From: Nocardia camponoti
GTDB taxonomy: Bacteria; Actinomycetota; Actinomycetes; Mycobacteriales; Mycobacteriaceae
NCBI RefSeq assembly: GCF_014646135.1
Contig: NZ_BMMW01000001.1
Location: 575,570 to 639,569 of the forward strand
DNA: 64,000 bases
Direction: 5' to 3'
The translations under genes were made by a program, and so were the position numbers. Positions 1-8,203 of the stretch are shown here, one piece after another (position 1 is the first letter of the stretch; each line of letters opens with the position of its first letter). The notes under the pieces were generated by a model. The model saw only the letters and a list, made by a program, of their open reading frames with translations, was not told the origin of the DNA and ran no database searches.

Positions 1-782
1 TGCCCTTCGACGTCGTCGGCCAACTCTGTGCGATCGTCGCGCTCGGCAGCTTCACCTTCGCCGTGATCGAAGGGGAAAAACTCCGCTGGACCAGCCCGAT
101 CATCATCGGCCTGTTCATTGTCACCGTCTTCGCCGGCGCGGGATTCCTCGCCGCACAGCACTGGGGCGCCCACCCGATGGTCCCGCTCCGACTCTTCACC
201 GACAAGCAGCTCTGCATCGTGCTGGTCGTCGCGTTCACCACGATGGCCGCGTTCTACGGCGTCGTCTTCGTCCAAAGCCTGTACTTCCAAAACCAACGCC
301 ACGAAAGCGCGCTGATGACCGGCGTGCTGTTCCTCCCGATGACCGCGCTCGTCACCATCCTGAGCGCCAAAGCGGCCACCCTCATCGACCGATTTGGTCG
401 CCGCGCGCTCATCACCTGCGGCGTCACCCTGCAAGCGGCCGGTTTGCTCGTGATCGCGTTCCTCCCCGAATCCGTGTCGATCTGGACGGTGTCGGCGGCG
501 ATGATTCTCGTCGGCGGTGGGGGAGCGCTCACCGTTCCGCCGCTCACGTCGATCGTGCTCGACCACGCACCCATCGAACTCGCGGGCACCGCGTCCGGTG
601 TGCTCAACACCTTCCGCCAGGTCGGCGGCTCGCTCGGTGTGGCAGGCATCGGCGCGGTGATCGCCGCGCATACGGCCTTCATGTCAGGTATGCGCATCGG
701 CTTGGTCGCGACCGTCATCGTCCTGCTCGTGACGGCGGTATTGAGTCTCGGCCTCGACGGACGTAAGCGGTCGCACGCGTGA
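1..782 (+). CDS. DHA2-family MFS drug exporter, C-terminal part (5' truncated)
   Basis: The frame is open to the left edge (codons from base 3), so only the last 259 or so residues are present. They contain about eight hydrophobic segments, an RFGRR loop typical of the cytoplasmic loops of MFS proteins, and a late segment with ASGVLNTFRQVGGSLGVA, the conserved motif of 14-TM EmrB/QacA (DHA2) drug:proton antiporters. The protein ends in a short basic tail. Substrate unknown. A second DHA2 exporter lies at the other end of the window (60544-62961) but it carries a long C-terminal extension that this one lacks. Family assignment is firm; the start lies outside the window. Confidence 0.85.
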   Translation, partial: PFDVVGQLCAIVALGSFTFAVIEGEKLRWTSPIIIGLFIVTVFAGAGFLAAQHWGAHPMVPLRLFTDKQLCIVLVVAFTTMAAFYGVVFVQSLYFQNQRHESALMTGVLFLPMTALVTILSAKAATLIDRFGRRALITCGVTLQAAGLLVIAFLPESVSIWTVSAAMILVGGGGALTVPPLTSIVLDHAPIELAGTASGVLNTFRQVGGSLGVAGIGAVIAAHTAFMSGMRIGLVATVIVLLVTAVLSLGLDGRKRSHA

Positions 783-791
783 TCGGTCAAG

Positions 792-1403
792 TTACCCCAG
801 CACCAGGCTGAGGGCGAGCGCCGCCATCACCACCGCGATAGCCCCATCAAGCACCCGCCACGCCACCGGTCGTTGAAAGAGCGGCGCGAGCCGTCGCGCG
901 CCGAACCCAATCCCCGCGAACCACACCACGCTGGCGATCATCGCGCCGAGCGCGATCATCCATTTGTGCGCGTGCGCGTTGGCGTACCCGCCGAGCAACA
1001 CGACTGTGTCGAGGTAAACATGCGGATTCAGCCAGGTCAGTGCGAGGCAGGTCAGCATGGTCGCGCCGAGCGCTGTCGAAGCCCCCGCGGTGTCGGCGAT
1101 CAACGCTGACGAACGGAAGGCACGGCGCGCGGCGAGTACCGCGTACCCAAACAGGAACGCGGCTCCGGCGTAGCGGACCACCGTGACGAGCATGGGCGCG
1201 GCTTCGATGACCGCACCGAAACCCCCAACACCCGCCGCGATCAGCGCGATGTCGGACCCCGCGCAGATCGCGACCACCGGCAACACATGCTCCCCACGAA
1301 TCCCTTGCCGCAACACAAACGCGTTCTGCGCGCCGATAGCCACGATGAGCGAAAGTCCGAACCCGAACCCGGTGAGTGCGGCGGCCAAAGATGAGGGAAT
1401 CAC
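792..1403 (-). CDS. LysE/ArgO-family amino-acid exporter
   Basis: A 203-residue, six-segment membrane protein. The N-terminal [21 protein letters not shown] and the internal [12 protein letters not shown] are family signatures of LysE/ArgO, which export basic amino acids such as lysine and arginine across the cytoplasmic membrane. GTG start at 1403 with a weak GGGA upstream. It converges on the MFS gene with only 9 bases between stops. The LysR-type regulator (LysG/ArgP) that usually faces lysE is missing: the next 350 bases hold no gene. Family is certain; the exact substrate is inference. Confidence 0.9.
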   Translation of the reverse strand: MIPSSLAAALTGFGFGLSLIVAIGAQNAFVLRQGIRGEHVLPVVAICAGSDIALIAAGVGGFGAVIEAAPMLVTVVRYAGAAFLFGYAVLAARRAFRSSALIADTAGASTALGATMLTCLALTWLNPHVYLDTVVLLGGYANAHAHKWMIALGAMIASVVWFAGIGFGARRLAPLFQRPVAWRVLDGAIAVVMAALALSLVLG

Positions 1404-1757
1404 GGTCCCACGTTAGTGTCCGCGCCTGGCGGTAGTTCAGCAGTGGAGGGGTTTGGCGCGAATTGTTTTGTCACAGTGACGAATTCACGTTGATAACCGG
1501 GAACGGGCTGCCGTAGCCGATCTACCGATTTAATGTCACGTGACGTAAAACGAGGGAGTGGTTCCCGGATTCCTCGGCTGGAACCCGAAACTCTTCCGCC
1601 GCGCGTCACCGGTGCGCTCAGGGTTTACCGGCCATCGCTACGGTTACGACACCGCCTTGAACGCACGCGCGAACGCACCGAAAACCCCTCTCGCCGAACC
1701 GGTTTCGCGCGCCGATAATGCACATTATGTCAAGTAGACGCTAACTCCCGCCCCCGC
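1404..1757. other. Gene-free region with two GTCAC palindromes
   Basis: About 350 bases between the lysE start and the XRE stop without a convincing gene; the short open frames here have no recognisable protein features. It holds two similar palindromes, GTCACAGTGAC at 1470-1480 and GTCACGTGAC at 1535-1544, 54 bases apart, both in relatively AT-rich DNA upstream of the exporter gene. They look like protein-binding sites, but no regulator can be named from the sequence. Confidence 0.5.
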
Positions 1758-1970
1758 TCAGCAAGAAATGGAGCCTCCCAGCGAACTGTCCAGCCGCACC
1801 CCGAGGACCCTCGTGAGTTCACCGACGCTGTCGGCACTCGGCTTGACCACATCGCGCTCCCACCGGCTGATCTGGTCGCCGTTCTTGATGCCGATCCAGT
1901 CCGCCAACTCCGCCTGCGTAAACCCGGAGGCCATCCGTGCCGCTCGAATGGTTTTACCGATCGTGGACAT
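1758..1970 (-). CDS. Small XRE-family HTH regulator
   Basis: A 70-residue protein that is essentially one Cro/C1-type helix-turn-helix: IGKTIRAARMASGFTQAELADWI forms the first helices and IGIKNGDQISRWERD the recognition region, with the usual Q-S/R-W-E core. The frame extends further upstream, but the ATG at 1970 is preceded by AGGGGAGACC, a good ribosome-binding site, and homology begins there. There is no other domain, so a DNA-binding role is clear but targets are not. It lies downstream of and on the same strand as the AraC-type gene, 158 bases away. Confidence 0.75.
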   Translation of the reverse strand: MSTIGKTIRAARMASGFTQAELADWIGIKNGDQISRWERDVVKPSADSVGELTRVLGVRLDSSLGGSISC

Positions 1971-2128
1971 GGTCTCCCCTCTCTGTCGATGCCCTCGGCG
2001 CGAACGCTGTGAAGCGGTCTCGCGCAACCACATTCGAACGATAAAGCGCATCGAGTCGGTACGGGAGGCTGTGCGTGCACTGCCCATGACTGTGCACGCA
2101 CAGACGTACGCGCACAGCAGGTAGTCAG

Positions 2129-3097
2129 CTAGGGCTTCGAAGTGATGCCGTCGCAACGGCGCCAGTCGCGCGGGGTGATCCCGAATGCCGCACGAAAGCG
2201 TCGGGCGAAGTGCGCCGCGTCACGGAAACCGACCGCACCAGCCACCGCCGCGATGGATCGATGCGCGTAACCCTTGTCGATCAACATGTCTCGGGCACGA
2301 ACCAGGCGCTGCTCGATGATCCACTGCTCAAGGCTGATATCCGAGTTCGCGCACACCTTGTATAGGTGGCGTACCGAAATATTGTTGGCCGCGGCTATGC
2401 CCGCGACCCTGAGCGTCGGATCTGACAAGTTCGCGCGCACATAGCCAAGGATCTGCTCGATCAGCAGCTGTTCGGGTATCGCAGCGCCGTCACCAGGTCC
2501 ACGCCCCGCCGCCGAAATCAACAGCGCCCGAACCATTTCCAAACACGCCTCGCCCACTGACGGTGCGGCCGGGTCGTTTTCGAGGTCGTCGGCGATCCGA
2601 ACGAGGTGTTGAATCTGGGCAGTGACCATCGTGTAGAGCGGCGATGCCGCCAGCCGCCCGTGCGCGGAGACAACAGTCTCTTCCGAAATGCCAAGACGCT
2701 CCCGCGAGAACTGCAGACACAGAGTGCCACCGAGACCATGCCAGCCGGAGGCGAAAGCGGTTGACAGGTCGATCACCTCGCACGCGCCGGGCTCGATCAA
2801 GGTCTGCGACCCGAATTGCTCATGCTGGCGCACCTGCCCGTTCTGCACGGTCACCGTGAGCGTGTCACTCGGCGCGATACGCTCGTGCCTGCGCGTGCGG
2901 CACACCTGGTGACCTGACACCTCCGATCGGGTCAGCGCGACGGGCCCTAACAGCCACGCCTGGTGCCTGCTCACAACCTGATCCGGAGCGTCCCACAGTC
3001 GTAAGTTCGCGCCGATGTCGGCTTCCTGCAGGATCGCGGTAACCGCTTCGGGTCGCTCGGCGGGTGTGAAAGCGTCAGAGTCGATCAGCACTGCCAT
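2129..3097 (-). CDS. AraC-family transcriptional regulator
   Basis: A 322-residue protein. Roughly residues 20-200 form an AraC-binding-like (cupin type, PF14525-like) domain. Residues about 215-315 form the double HTH: RVAGIAAANNISVRHLYKV, then RSIAAVAGAVGFRDAAHFARRFRAAFGITPRDWR, the classical AraC signature. The ATG at 3097 (MAVLIDSD) is chosen over an upstream GTG because GTGGAGA sits 8 bases before it. Effector and targets unknown. The genes around it do not form an obvious catabolic operon. Confidence 0.88.
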   Translation of the reverse strand: MAVLIDSDAFTPAERPEAVTAILQEADIGANLRLWDAPDQVVSRHQAWLLGPVALTRSEVSGHQVCRTRRHERIAPSDTLTVTVQNGQVRQHEQFGSQTLIEPGACEVIDLSTAFASGWHGLGGTLCLQFSRERLGISEETVVSAHGRLAASPLYTMVTAQIQHLVRIADDLENDPAAPSVGEACLEMVRALLISAAGRGPGDGAAIPEQLLIEQILGYVRANLSDPTLRVAGIAAANNISVRHLYKVCANSDISLEQWIIEQRLVRARDMLIDKGYAHRSIAAVAGAVGFRDAAHFARRFRAAFGITPRDWRRCDGITSKP

Positions 3098-3208
3098 CGG
3101 TGGTCTCCACTTCGGAAGTTCGCCGACGGGGGCCGCTCCCCTTCGCCGGCCGCTGCGCACAGGCCGACCCGAGCACAACTACTCACTCGGGGCCTATAGA
3201 CGGCGATG

Positions 3209-3892
3209 CTATCGCGCGGCAACGCTCCGTGAGCCCGATTCGTCAGGGTTGGCCACTAATTTCCCCACGCGCACGGCCGGTTGCGCTGTCTCCGTTGGCC
3301 GTAACGCTAGGATCCTCTGCTCGGCTGCCGAGGCCGTCGCGGTCCATTCCGGTCGGACCGCCGCATACGTGCACACGTCGCGCCACTGTCCCTGAGTTTG
3401 ATAAAGCTGCCGCAGCCGAGCCTCCCGCACCAAACCGACGCCGGCCATCACGGTGTCCATCACCGGATGGTCGTGGCGATGCCCAGCCCAAACCCGGTGA
3501 ATCCGAAGCGGTCCGAACGCGAACGCGGCCATCATTCGTCCTGCTTCGATGCCACCCGCGCGTAGCGCCCCGCCGGGGAGAACGACGAGTCCGCCGATCA
3601 TCGCGTTGCTGCCGAACTCTTCAACTAGCAGAGAAATCGTGCCGACCATGGTGTTGTCGTCTGGCGCGGTGATCGCCAGTGGGTACTTGCGCCGCTGATG
3701 GTCCAGCCGCGAGACGAGCGCGCGGTCGAACGCGGCGGTGGCAGTCGGGATATCCATGGCGTCGGTGCCCATGTATCGCGTGAGCCGAGGGTCGGTGAAG
3801 ATCCGTTGATACACGGCCAGGTCGTCGGCGTTCAGGTCGCGTAGGCGCAGTCGGGCACCGACGATGTTGACATCACGCAGATCGACCCTCAC
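3209..3892 (-). CDS. GNAT-family acetyltransferase-like protein
   Basis: A 227-residue protein whose N-terminal 170 residues have the RimJ/RimL-type GNAT layout (LRLRDLNADDLAVYQRIFTDPRLTRYM at the start; acetyl-CoA-binding strand around residues 85-110; VGLVREARLRQ near the end). The canonical acetyl-CoA loop (Q/RxxGxG/A) is poorly formed (GGALRAGGIEAGR), so activity is likely but not certain. It starts with GTG and shares a GTGA overlap with the stop of the upstream ThiF-like gene, so the two are almost surely translationally coupled. The substrate may be something handled by that partner; this is inference. Confidence 0.75.
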   Translation of the reverse strand: MRVDLRDVNIVGARLRLRDLNADDLAVYQRIFTDPRLTRYMGTDAMDIPTATAAFDRALVSRLDHQRRKYPLAITAPDDNTMVGTISLLVEEFGSNAMIGGLVVLPGGALRAGGIEAGRMMAAFAFGPLRIHRVWAGHRHDHPVMDTVMAGVGLVREARLRQLYQTQGQWRDVCTYAAVRPEWTATASAAEQRILALRPTETAQPAVRVGKLVANPDESGSRSVAAR

Positions 3893-5046
3893 CGGATAAC
3901 CTCAAGCAAGCGAGCCGATTTCGCGCCAATGAGTTCATCGAGGTCGATATAGGTGCGACCTGACACGACCGCTTCGCCAAGCAGAATGCGCCGTGCCGTG
4001 TCGGTGAGCACCGCGCCGCCCAGCATCACCCCCGAGGCCAACTGCGGCCAACTCGACAGCGACGTGCCGATCGCGCCGATGGCGTCACGCATCGCCTGAC
4101 TCAATCCTCGCTCATCGACCATACTGAGCAGTGTTGACCGTTGCTCCTGCTCGCTCATCTGTGCGACGTCAGCCGAAGTAAGCGCGCCAACGTGCCCGTG
4201 CAACAGCGGCCGCAGCGGTTCGATATCGAACCGCTCCACATCGAGCATGCCGCGATCATTGGTGTCCATCAGCACCGGAATGCCTCGGCGGCGAGCGAAT
4301 TCGCGCGCGGCGAGCTTCACCCACACGGTGTCGCATTCCTCTACCAGTAGGTCGAGCGGTGCGTCGCCGTTGACCCCGTCGAAGAACGCCGCGATGGATT
4401 GGCTAGTCACCCCATCGGGGCACACTTCTATCTCGAGGTACGGGTCGATCTCGTACATCTGGCGTGCCGCGAGTACCGCCTTTGATGCCCCGAGATCGGT
4501 GACCGCGGCGCGCAGCCGGTTCAGGTTCGACAACCCGACGGTGTCGAAATCGGCAAGGCGAAAGGATCCGCCGACGCCCTCCATCGCCAAAGTCAACGCC
4601 GCGCTATTGCCGACCGAAAGTCCGATCACGCCAATTCTGCGCTCGCGCAACCGTTCTTGGCTTGGTTGATCGAGTTTGCCGCGATTGCGGTCGGTGCGGA
4701 CGCGGTGAAAACTGGTGCGGGGCAACACATGTGCCAGCTCACCACGCCACGGATAGAATACCCAGGTCCCCCACCGCCACGCTGGGGTGTCACCCAGGAT
4801 CCGCTGTCGCGCTTCCGCGAGTGATGTCGTCGAGTGATCAACGGATGGGTTCGCGCAGCTGATGAGCTCATTGAGTTGATCGTCGATCGTGTCGTATACC
4901 GCGTTGACTTTCGATGACGCGATCAGTGCGCGTAGTTCGCTGAGCCCTTCCTCGCTACTCGCATCGAACAGCATCGGGCGAAACCGTGCTGTCGCTGTGC
5001 CGGAAGCGAGTTCCGGCGGACGCGCGACCGAGTGATGCCCAACCAT
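3889..5046 (-). CDS. ThiF/E1-like adenylating family protein (Rv1355c-type, short form)
   Basis: A 385-residue protein. An N-terminal segment of about 130 residues is followed by an E1/ThiF Rossmann domain: RRIGVIGLSVGNSAALTLAMEG (nucleotide loop) and RLADFDTVGLSNLNR, matching the D..V..SNLNR block of ThiF/MoeB/Ubl-activating enzymes. It resembles the N-terminal part of mycobacterial Rv1355c (called MoeY), which as known carries a nitroreductase-like second half; here the protein ends at 385 residues with no such domain. No MoeB-type CxxC zinc pairs are evident. The start has AGGAGG 9 bases upstream. Coupled to the GNAT gene by a GTGA overlap. The substrate is unknown. Confidence 0.75.
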   Translation of the reverse strand: MVGHHSVARPPELASGTATARFRPMLFDASSEEGLSELRALIASSKVNAVYDTIDDQLNELISCANPSVDHSTTSLAEARQRILGDTPAWRWGTWVFYPWRGELAHVLPRTSFHRVRTDRNRGKLDQPSQERLRERRIGVIGLSVGNSAALTLAMEGVGGSFRLADFDTVGLSNLNRLRAAVTDLGASKAVLAARQMYEIDPYLEIEVCPDGVTSQSIAAFFDGVNGDAPLDLLVEECDTVWVKLAAREFARRRGIPVLMDTNDRGMLDVERFDIEPLRPLLHGHVGALTSADVAQMSEQEQRSTLLSMVDERGLSQAMRDAIGAIGTSLSSWPQLASGVMLGGAVLTDTARRILLGEAVVSGRTYIDLDELIGAKSARLLEVIR

Positions 5047-5206
5047 GTGCGCACAACCTCCTCAAGAGACGAACGATCGTCGTACTTGTCTGTTGCTCGT
5101 ACGCACCAACCTACCCGCAGCACACTTTCAGCTAACTATTCATCGATTCCTCGGCATGGCGTCAACTTCACTGGCGCACTGGCGACTTGGCTGACGGTCG
5201 TGGCGG

Positions 5207-6055
5207 CTACTGCCGCGGTTGATTTGGCAGCTCCGGTTGTGGGGTCGCCAGCGACGCGGGTGAAGTCGGCGACGCGAAGCTCGGTATCCACCGCGCGATT
5301 GCTTCGGTGACCGTGTCGGGACGCTTCAACCATGCGGTATGGCCCGCGGGTTCTCCGAAGTGCACGCGCGTCGGTGCGGCACCCTCGAACAACCGCGCAA
5401 GGGCGTCGACGGATGACGCTGGCGCGAGTGTGTCGCCGTCGAACGAGATCGCGAGCAGCGGGAAATCTCGATTCAACGCCAACCGAGGCTCCCTCGACCA
5501 CCATCCCGTCCTAGTCATCCGCGCCCAGTCGCCGATCAGCTTCGCCGACTGTCGCCCGAAGCCAAACCGGCGGCCGTCGAAAACTCCCTGCACGCGCGCC
5601 ACTCCGGCGAACACGGTCGGCAGCACCAGCGGCACCATGCGTGCGCGCCCGTTGAAGGCCCGCCAATGCGGTGTTCCTGCCGCGACGAGGACAAGTCCGT
5701 CGAACTGCCCCGGCGTCAGCGACTCCAGTCCGGCCGTCAACTGTCCGCCGAGGCTGTGCCCGACCAGGATCAGCGGCCCGGTTTCGCGCTCGCGCACCCA
5801 TGCGATGGCCTCGGTCAGGTCGCCGGTGATGAGATCGGCGTACCCGAATCGCGTCGCGCGCGAGAGGGCAAGCGGGCTGTCACCCTGCCCTCGATAGTCG
5901 AGGGTCAGCACATGAAATCCCTGTGCTTGCGCGACTTCGGCGAAGCGTTGATAGTAGCGCGCGTCCACCCCGAGTGCGGGCAACACCACCAGCGTGGCCG
6001 CTCCGGGCTTTCCCGAAAACCAGTGGGCGACAGCACTATTGGGCAAGGTGATCAT
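5207..6055 (-). CDS. Alpha/beta hydrolase
   Basis: A 282-residue alpha/beta-hydrolase: oxyanion region VVLPALGVDARYYQRFAE, DYRGQGDS strand-loop, nucleophile elbow GHSLGGQ (Ser near residue 101), an acid in FDGDTLAP, and a late His in GHTAW. The first ATG overlaps the stop of the DUF1272 gene (ATGA, 6052-6055), so both are made from one message. That message is divergent from the TetR gene at 6366 and is probably controlled by it. The substrate cannot be read from the sequence. The last 20 or so residues are a Pro/Ser-rich tail. Confidence 0.88.
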   Translation of the reverse strand: MITLPNSAVAHWFSGKPGAATLVVLPALGVDARYYQRFAEVAQAQGFHVLTLDYRGQGDSPLALSRATRFGYADLITGDLTEAIAWVRERETGPLILVGHSLGGQLTAGLESLTPGQFDGLVLVAAGTPHWRAFNGRARMVPLVLPTVFAGVARVQGVFDGRRFGFGRQSAKLIGDWARMTRTGWWSREPRLALNRDFPLLAISFDGDTLAPASSVDALARLFEGAAPTRVHFGEPAGHTAWLKRPDTVTEAIARWIPSFASPTSPASLATPQPELPNQPRQ

Positions 6056-6288
6056 CGGGTCGCCCCCTGAATTTTGCGGAGCAGCCGAGCCGGTGCTCGT
6101 CGTGCGATTTCAGCCACCCCCGTGGTGCGCTGCGGTCGCCGAACCAGCTCCCCCGCACAGTTCGGGCAAACCCCGTGGGCGGACGCGCAGCCTGCACAGT
6201 AGGTGCACTCGTAACTGCAGATGAACGCTTCGCCGTCGTCGCGCAACGGCGCGGAACAGGTTTCGCAAGTCGACTTCATCTTCAACAT
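6052..6288 (-). CDS. DUF1272 zinc-ribbon protein
   Basis: A 78-residue cysteine-rich protein (CETCSAPL, then CSYECTYCAGCASAHGVCPNCAGEL), the conserved pattern of DUF1272, probably binding zinc. The start at 6288 (MLKMKST) is chosen because GGAGTG lies 8 bases upstream; the frame runs further upstream only through promoter DNA. It overlaps the downstream hydrolase by four bases and is divergent from the TetR regulator. Function unknown. In many genomes DUF1272 genes sit beside small stress or detoxification genes, which fits but does not prove a role here. Confidence 0.85.
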   Translation of the reverse strand: MLKMKSTCETCSAPLRDDGEAFICSYECTYCAGCASAHGVCPNCAGELVRRPQRTTGVAEIARRAPARLLRKIQGATR

Positions 6289-6309
6289 GGCGGGCACTCC
6301 CTCGCTCTC

Positions 6310-6339
6310 ACATACAAAATGTATGTCACATACAATGTG
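6310..6339. promoter_or_regulatory. Double palindromic operator in the DUF1272/tetR divergent promoter
   Basis: Two adjoining perfect inverted repeats: ACATACAAAATGTATGT (6310-6326) and CACATACAATGTG (6327-6339). Their half-sites share CATACA/ACATACA, so they look like two copies of one site. The TACAAT at 6331-6336 could serve as the -10 box of the plus-strand tetR gene (ATG at 6366), with TCACAT 17 bases upstream as a poor -35. Placement and symmetry fit autoregulation by the adjacent TetR protein. Confidence 0.75.
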
Positions 6340-6365
6340 TACGTCATCGAACGAGAGAAGGCAAG

Positions 6366-6962
6366 ATGTCAACGGTTCGCGAAGCAGCCGCAGCACGGAC
6401 TCGGGCGACGCTGATCGAGGTCGGCACCGCGTTGTTCGCCAAAAAGGGCTTCGCTGAGGTGACGACCGCGCAGGTATGCGAAGCCGCAGGGGTCACTCGA
6501 GGGGCGCTGTACCACCACTTCGGCAGCATGGTCGGGTTGATGGAAGCCTGTTTCGCCGCCGTCGACCACGGGGTTGTCGACACGTTGTCGGCGCACACGG
6601 TCACCGGAACCTCAGCCGAACGGTTGCGCGCGGTGAGCCACGCTTTCGTCGATCAGCTCGCCGACGAAACCATCCGTCAGATCCTTTTCGTCGAAGCTCC
6701 CGCCGCCCTGGGCTGGGCACGCTGGCGCGAAATCGACGGCGGCCGATCACTTGGCCTGGTCAAAAGCCTGCTCGTCGCCGCACACGACGAGGGCGATCTG
6801 CTCCCCCGGCACAATCCGAAAGTGCTCGCCCACCTGCTGTTGGGCGGACTGAACGAGCTCGCGATGTTCGTCGCCGCATCACGCTCGCGCGAGAAGGCGT
6901 TGGCGGACGCCCACACCGAGCTGAGTGCGGTGCTCGACGGCATCTTCACGCAACCTGTGTGA
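6366..6962 (+). CDS. TetR-family transcriptional regulator
   Basis: A 198-residue protein. Residues 10-60 form the TetR HTH: RATLIEVGTALFAKKGFAEVTTAQVCEAAGVTRGALYHHFGSM. The rest is an all-helical ligand-binding domain of normal length (TetR_C type). It is transcribed away from the DUF1272-hydrolase operon; the 77-base gap carries a double palindrome that is very likely its operator. Ligand unknown. GAGAAGG sits upstream of the ATG as a ribosome-binding site. Confidence 0.92.
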   Translation: MSTVREAAAARTRATLIEVGTALFAKKGFAEVTTAQVCEAAGVTRGALYHHFGSMVGLMEACFAAVDHGVVDTLSAHTVTGTSAERLRAVSHAFVDQLADETIRQILFVEAPAALGWARWREIDGGRSLGLVKSLLVAAHDEGDLLPRHNPKVLAHLLLGGLNELAMFVAASRSREKALADAHTELSAVLDGIFTQPV

Positions 6963-6966
6963 CGGT

Positions 6967-7320
6967 TCAGCGCGGTGTCAGCGTGATCCCGCCGATTTCC
7001 ACGTCACCGAAATACGCAGGCCCCGAGTACCCGCCGTTCCCGTCGCTGTTGAGCACGACGCGGTGCCCGGGAAACAGGTCGATATAGCCGCCGGTGGGCG
7101 TCGGATGGATGGGATAACGCCCGATCAAGACCAGCTCCCCACCCTCAACCCGCGCATCGCGTTGCAGGAGCACGACCCCCGCCGACAAAGTCGTTGACGT
7201 GTAGTTGCCGGGCTCAACATCGGCAGCCGCTTGCCCAACCCCGCCAAGGAACACGGCAGCCCCCACGACCCCCACAACCGCGGCACCCCGAACAATCACA
7301 GCCCTGAACTGGGTAAACAT
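6967..7320 (-). CDS. Small secreted protein
   Basis: A 117-residue protein. It starts at ATG 7320 (AGGAG 7 bases upstream). An N-terminal signal peptide has R/K-type residues, a hydrophobic core (AAVVGVVGAAVFLGGV) and a likely signal-peptidase site after GQAAA. The mature part of about 85 residues is beta-rich and glycine-rich with no cysteines (GNYTSTTLSAGVVLLQRD, PTGGYIDLFPGHRVVLNSDG). No known domain recognised; its size and layout resemble other small secreted proteins of mycolata. It converges with tetR, with 4 bases between stops. Confidence 0.72.
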   Translation of the reverse strand: MFTQFRAVIVRGAAVVGVVGAAVFLGGVGQAAADVEPGNYTSTTLSAGVVLLQRDARVEGGELVLIGRYPIHPTPTGGYIDLFPGHRVVLNSDGNGGYSGPAYFGDVEIGGITLTPR

Positions 7321-7402
7321 CGCCAACTCCTGTCGCCTGAGGAGCCTAATTTTACTCCCGCCCGCCTCGATTGAACCGGCTGAATTTCGCGCCTGCGGCC
7401 TG

Positions 7403-8140
7403 TCAGGCCCCCACGAGGTAATCGCTGCCGCCAACAAACACCGTCCGGGCACCCACTCCCGTCCGGACGACCTCGTCGGCAATGGCTTCCGCGAATTCCT
7501 CGACCGTCGGCAGCGGGACGACGTCGCGACGGGAATTCACCGCGTCCGGATCGCGTCGGGTAAGCAGTCGCACGATCATCGTCCCTTCGATCATGTCGCC
7601 GGAAACCACCGACAGTCCAACCCCCGCCGCCGCCAGTTCAGGTTCGCGGGCACGAATTGCGTTCTCGCCCAACCGTTTACTGCGTGCGACCGGCCCATAG
7701 TCGCCGGGCACACCGTGGCTGTCAACGAAATGCGCCTGGTGGCTCGTCACGAAAACCACTCGCGACCCGCGACGCAAATGCGGCAACACGGCATCGAGCA
7801 CCCGCAACTGCGCGTCGACATTGATCCTCGTTGCATAATCGGCATCCGCGCCGCGCTCAAGTCCGCCAGACGCGTTCAACACCAACCCGTCGAGGCCGCC
7901 TGAATCCGCGAGGATGCGCGAAACCATCTCGGCGACCTCCAGATCCACGGTTAGATCGGCCCCGAAGGCGACCGCCGAACCGCCCATGCCCTCAATTTCC
8001 GCGACCAATCCCTCAGCGCGCCTTCGCTTTTCGCGGTAGTTCACCACGACCCGATGCCCCCGTGCCGCGAGCACCCGCGCGGCGTCCGCGCCAATCCCCC
8101 GCGACGACCCGGTCACCAAGATGCTCTTCTGCTCAGCCAC
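7403..8140 (-). CDS. SDR-family oxidoreductase
   Basis: A short-chain dehydrogenase/reductase of about 245 residues. The cofactor loop is TGSSRGIGADAARVLAARG, with a basic VNYREKRRR after strand 2 suggesting NADP(H). An ADLTV pocket, a LVLNASGG (NNAG equivalent) and VTSHQAHF (Ser) are present. At the YxxxK position the sequence reads DYGPVARSKRLGE, so the usual Tyr-Lys spacing is altered and activity should not be assumed. GTG 8140 has AAGGGG upstream and is preferred over GTG 8167, which lies inside a palindrome. Divergent from an HxlR-type regulator. Confidence 0.78.
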   Translation of the reverse strand: MAEQKSILVTGSSRGIGADAARVLAARGHRVVVNYREKRRRAEGLVAEIEGMGGSAVAFGADLTVDLEVAEMVSRILADSGGLDGLVLNASGGLERGADADYATRINVDAQLRVLDAVLPHLRRGSRVVFVTSHQAHFVDSHGVPGDYGPVARSKRLGENAIRAREPELAAAGVGLSVVSGDMIEGTMIVRLLTRRDPDAVNSRRDVVPLPTVEEFAEAIADEVVRTGVGARTVFVGGSDYLVGA

Positions 8141-8158
8141 AGCGCACCCCTTCTCATT

Positions 8159-8203
8159 CAGAAGCACTTCTGATTTCGAAGCACGAGTATGCTAGTTCGA
8201 AAT
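8159..8203. promoter_or_regulatory. Paired inverted repeats between SDR and hxlR genes
   Basis: CAGAAG-CA-CTTCTG (8159-8172) is followed at once by ATTTCGAA (8173-8180) and TTCGAAAT (8196-8203) as the arms of an inverted repeat with a 15-base spacer. TATGCT at 8188-8193 inside the spacer is a good -10 box for the plus strand and would put the transcript start at or next to the ATG at 8202. The arms cover the presumed RNA polymerase site, as expected for an HxlR-type autorepressor operator. Confidence 0.65.

Noticed and set aside
1400..1718. Short open frames in the gap between lysE and the XRE gene
   Set aside because: No ribosome-binding site, biased Arg/Pro composition, and no conserved-looking features.
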